From: Candidatus Iainarchaeum sp.
GTDB taxonomy: Archaea; Iainarchaeota; Iainarchaeia; JAADDC01
NCBI GenBank assembly: GCA_013154145.1
Contig: JAADDC010000064.1
Location: 1 to 11,318, forward strand
Length of the DNA: 11,318 bases
Reading direction: 5' to 3'
Shown here: piece after piece, positions 11,214 to 11,318 of the stretch
Layout: each line of letters begins with the position of its first letter
Position numbering within the stretch: position 1 is the first letter of the stretch
Position numbers and translations under genes: made by a program
The notes under the pieces: model-generated
Databases searched by the model: none
What the model saw: the letters and a program-made list of their open reading frames with translations, nothing else
What the model was told of the DNA's origin: nothing

Positions 11214-11318
11214 TCAGCGGGGCTGGACGTAGCCCCACTTCTCTAAAGCCTTGCGGAGCTCGGGGTGTGTCTTGGCGTACTCGTCCAGCGGTATGCCCTG
11301 CTTTATTGCTTCGATAGC
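11214..11318 (-). CDS. C-terminal fragment of an unidentified protein (5' end outside window)
   Basis: The last 34 codons of a - strand gene, read from the window edge to a TGA at 11214-11216. The fragment contains IPLDEYAKTHPELRKALEKW, a charged helical segment, and ends GYVQPR. Codon use resembles the chromosomal genes to the left rather than the AT-rich island. The fragment is too short for me to name a family. Confidence 0.7.
   Translation of the reverse strand, partial: AIEAIKQGIPLDEYAKTHPELRKALEKWGYVQPR

Overview
This window looks like a piece of a GC-rich archaeal genome, probably a thermophilic or hyperthermophilic euryarchaeon. It carries archaea/eukaryote-type ribosomal proteins (eL34, eL14, eL18, archaeal uS2, uS4, uS9, uS11, uS13), Cbf5, RNA polymerase subunits D and N, and a MEMO protein. 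Several promoters have a TATA box about 25 bp before the start codon, which points to leaderless mRNAs. The gene order resembles the Thermococcus-type 'rpl34e-rpl14e-cbf5-rps13-rps4-rps11-rpoD-rpl18e-rpl13-rps9-rpoN' cluster, but cmk and rpoK, often found in that neighbourhood, are not seen. I do not assign a genus.

Region 1 (1-5314, + strand) is a tightly packed translation/transcription operon. A membrane-protein C-terminus (probably DUF106/EMC3-like) overlaps rpl34e, followed by rpl14e, cbf5, rps13, rps4, rps11, rpoD, rpl18e, rpl13, rps9 and rpoN. Most junctions are 4-nt stop/start overlaps (ATGA, GTGA-type or TTGA-type) with clear GGAGG/GGTGA ribosome binding sites. The largest gap is before rps13, where an internal promoter is possible.

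Region 2 (5315-5519) has no protein gene. It contains a T-rich terminator, a TATA box and an unusually stable structured segment: a perfect 15-bp GC-rich stem with a 43-nt apical part, plus an outer helix. This is a candidate small RNA of unknown family.

Region 3 (5520-7377, - strand) is a second small operon: rps2, a MEMO-family gene (4-nt overlap) and an unrecognised 148-aa, possibly membrane-associated protein. Divergently, on +, lies a 527-aa protein resembling the DUF505 family with a repeated winged-helix-like motif. It overlaps by 20 bp, tail to tail, with an HD-domain phosphohydrolase gene on the - strand.

Region 4 (10042-11213) is the accessory part. An AT-rich island holds a two-gene DUF2283/DUF4258 toxin-antitoxin-like pair, bracketed by 14-bp direct repeats. 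Next comes a dense field of perfect hairpins and a tRNA-Ala(CGC) gene. Two 67-bp near-identical hairpin modules (65/67) lie on either side of the tRNA. The copy upstream of the tRNA is bracketed by an 11-bp duplication that includes the first ten nucleotides of the tRNA. This looks like a roughly 129-bp non-autonomous element that inserted at the 5' end of the tRNA gene and pushed it about 140 bp away from its AT-rich promoter region. The window ends in the C-terminus of an unidentified - strand gene.
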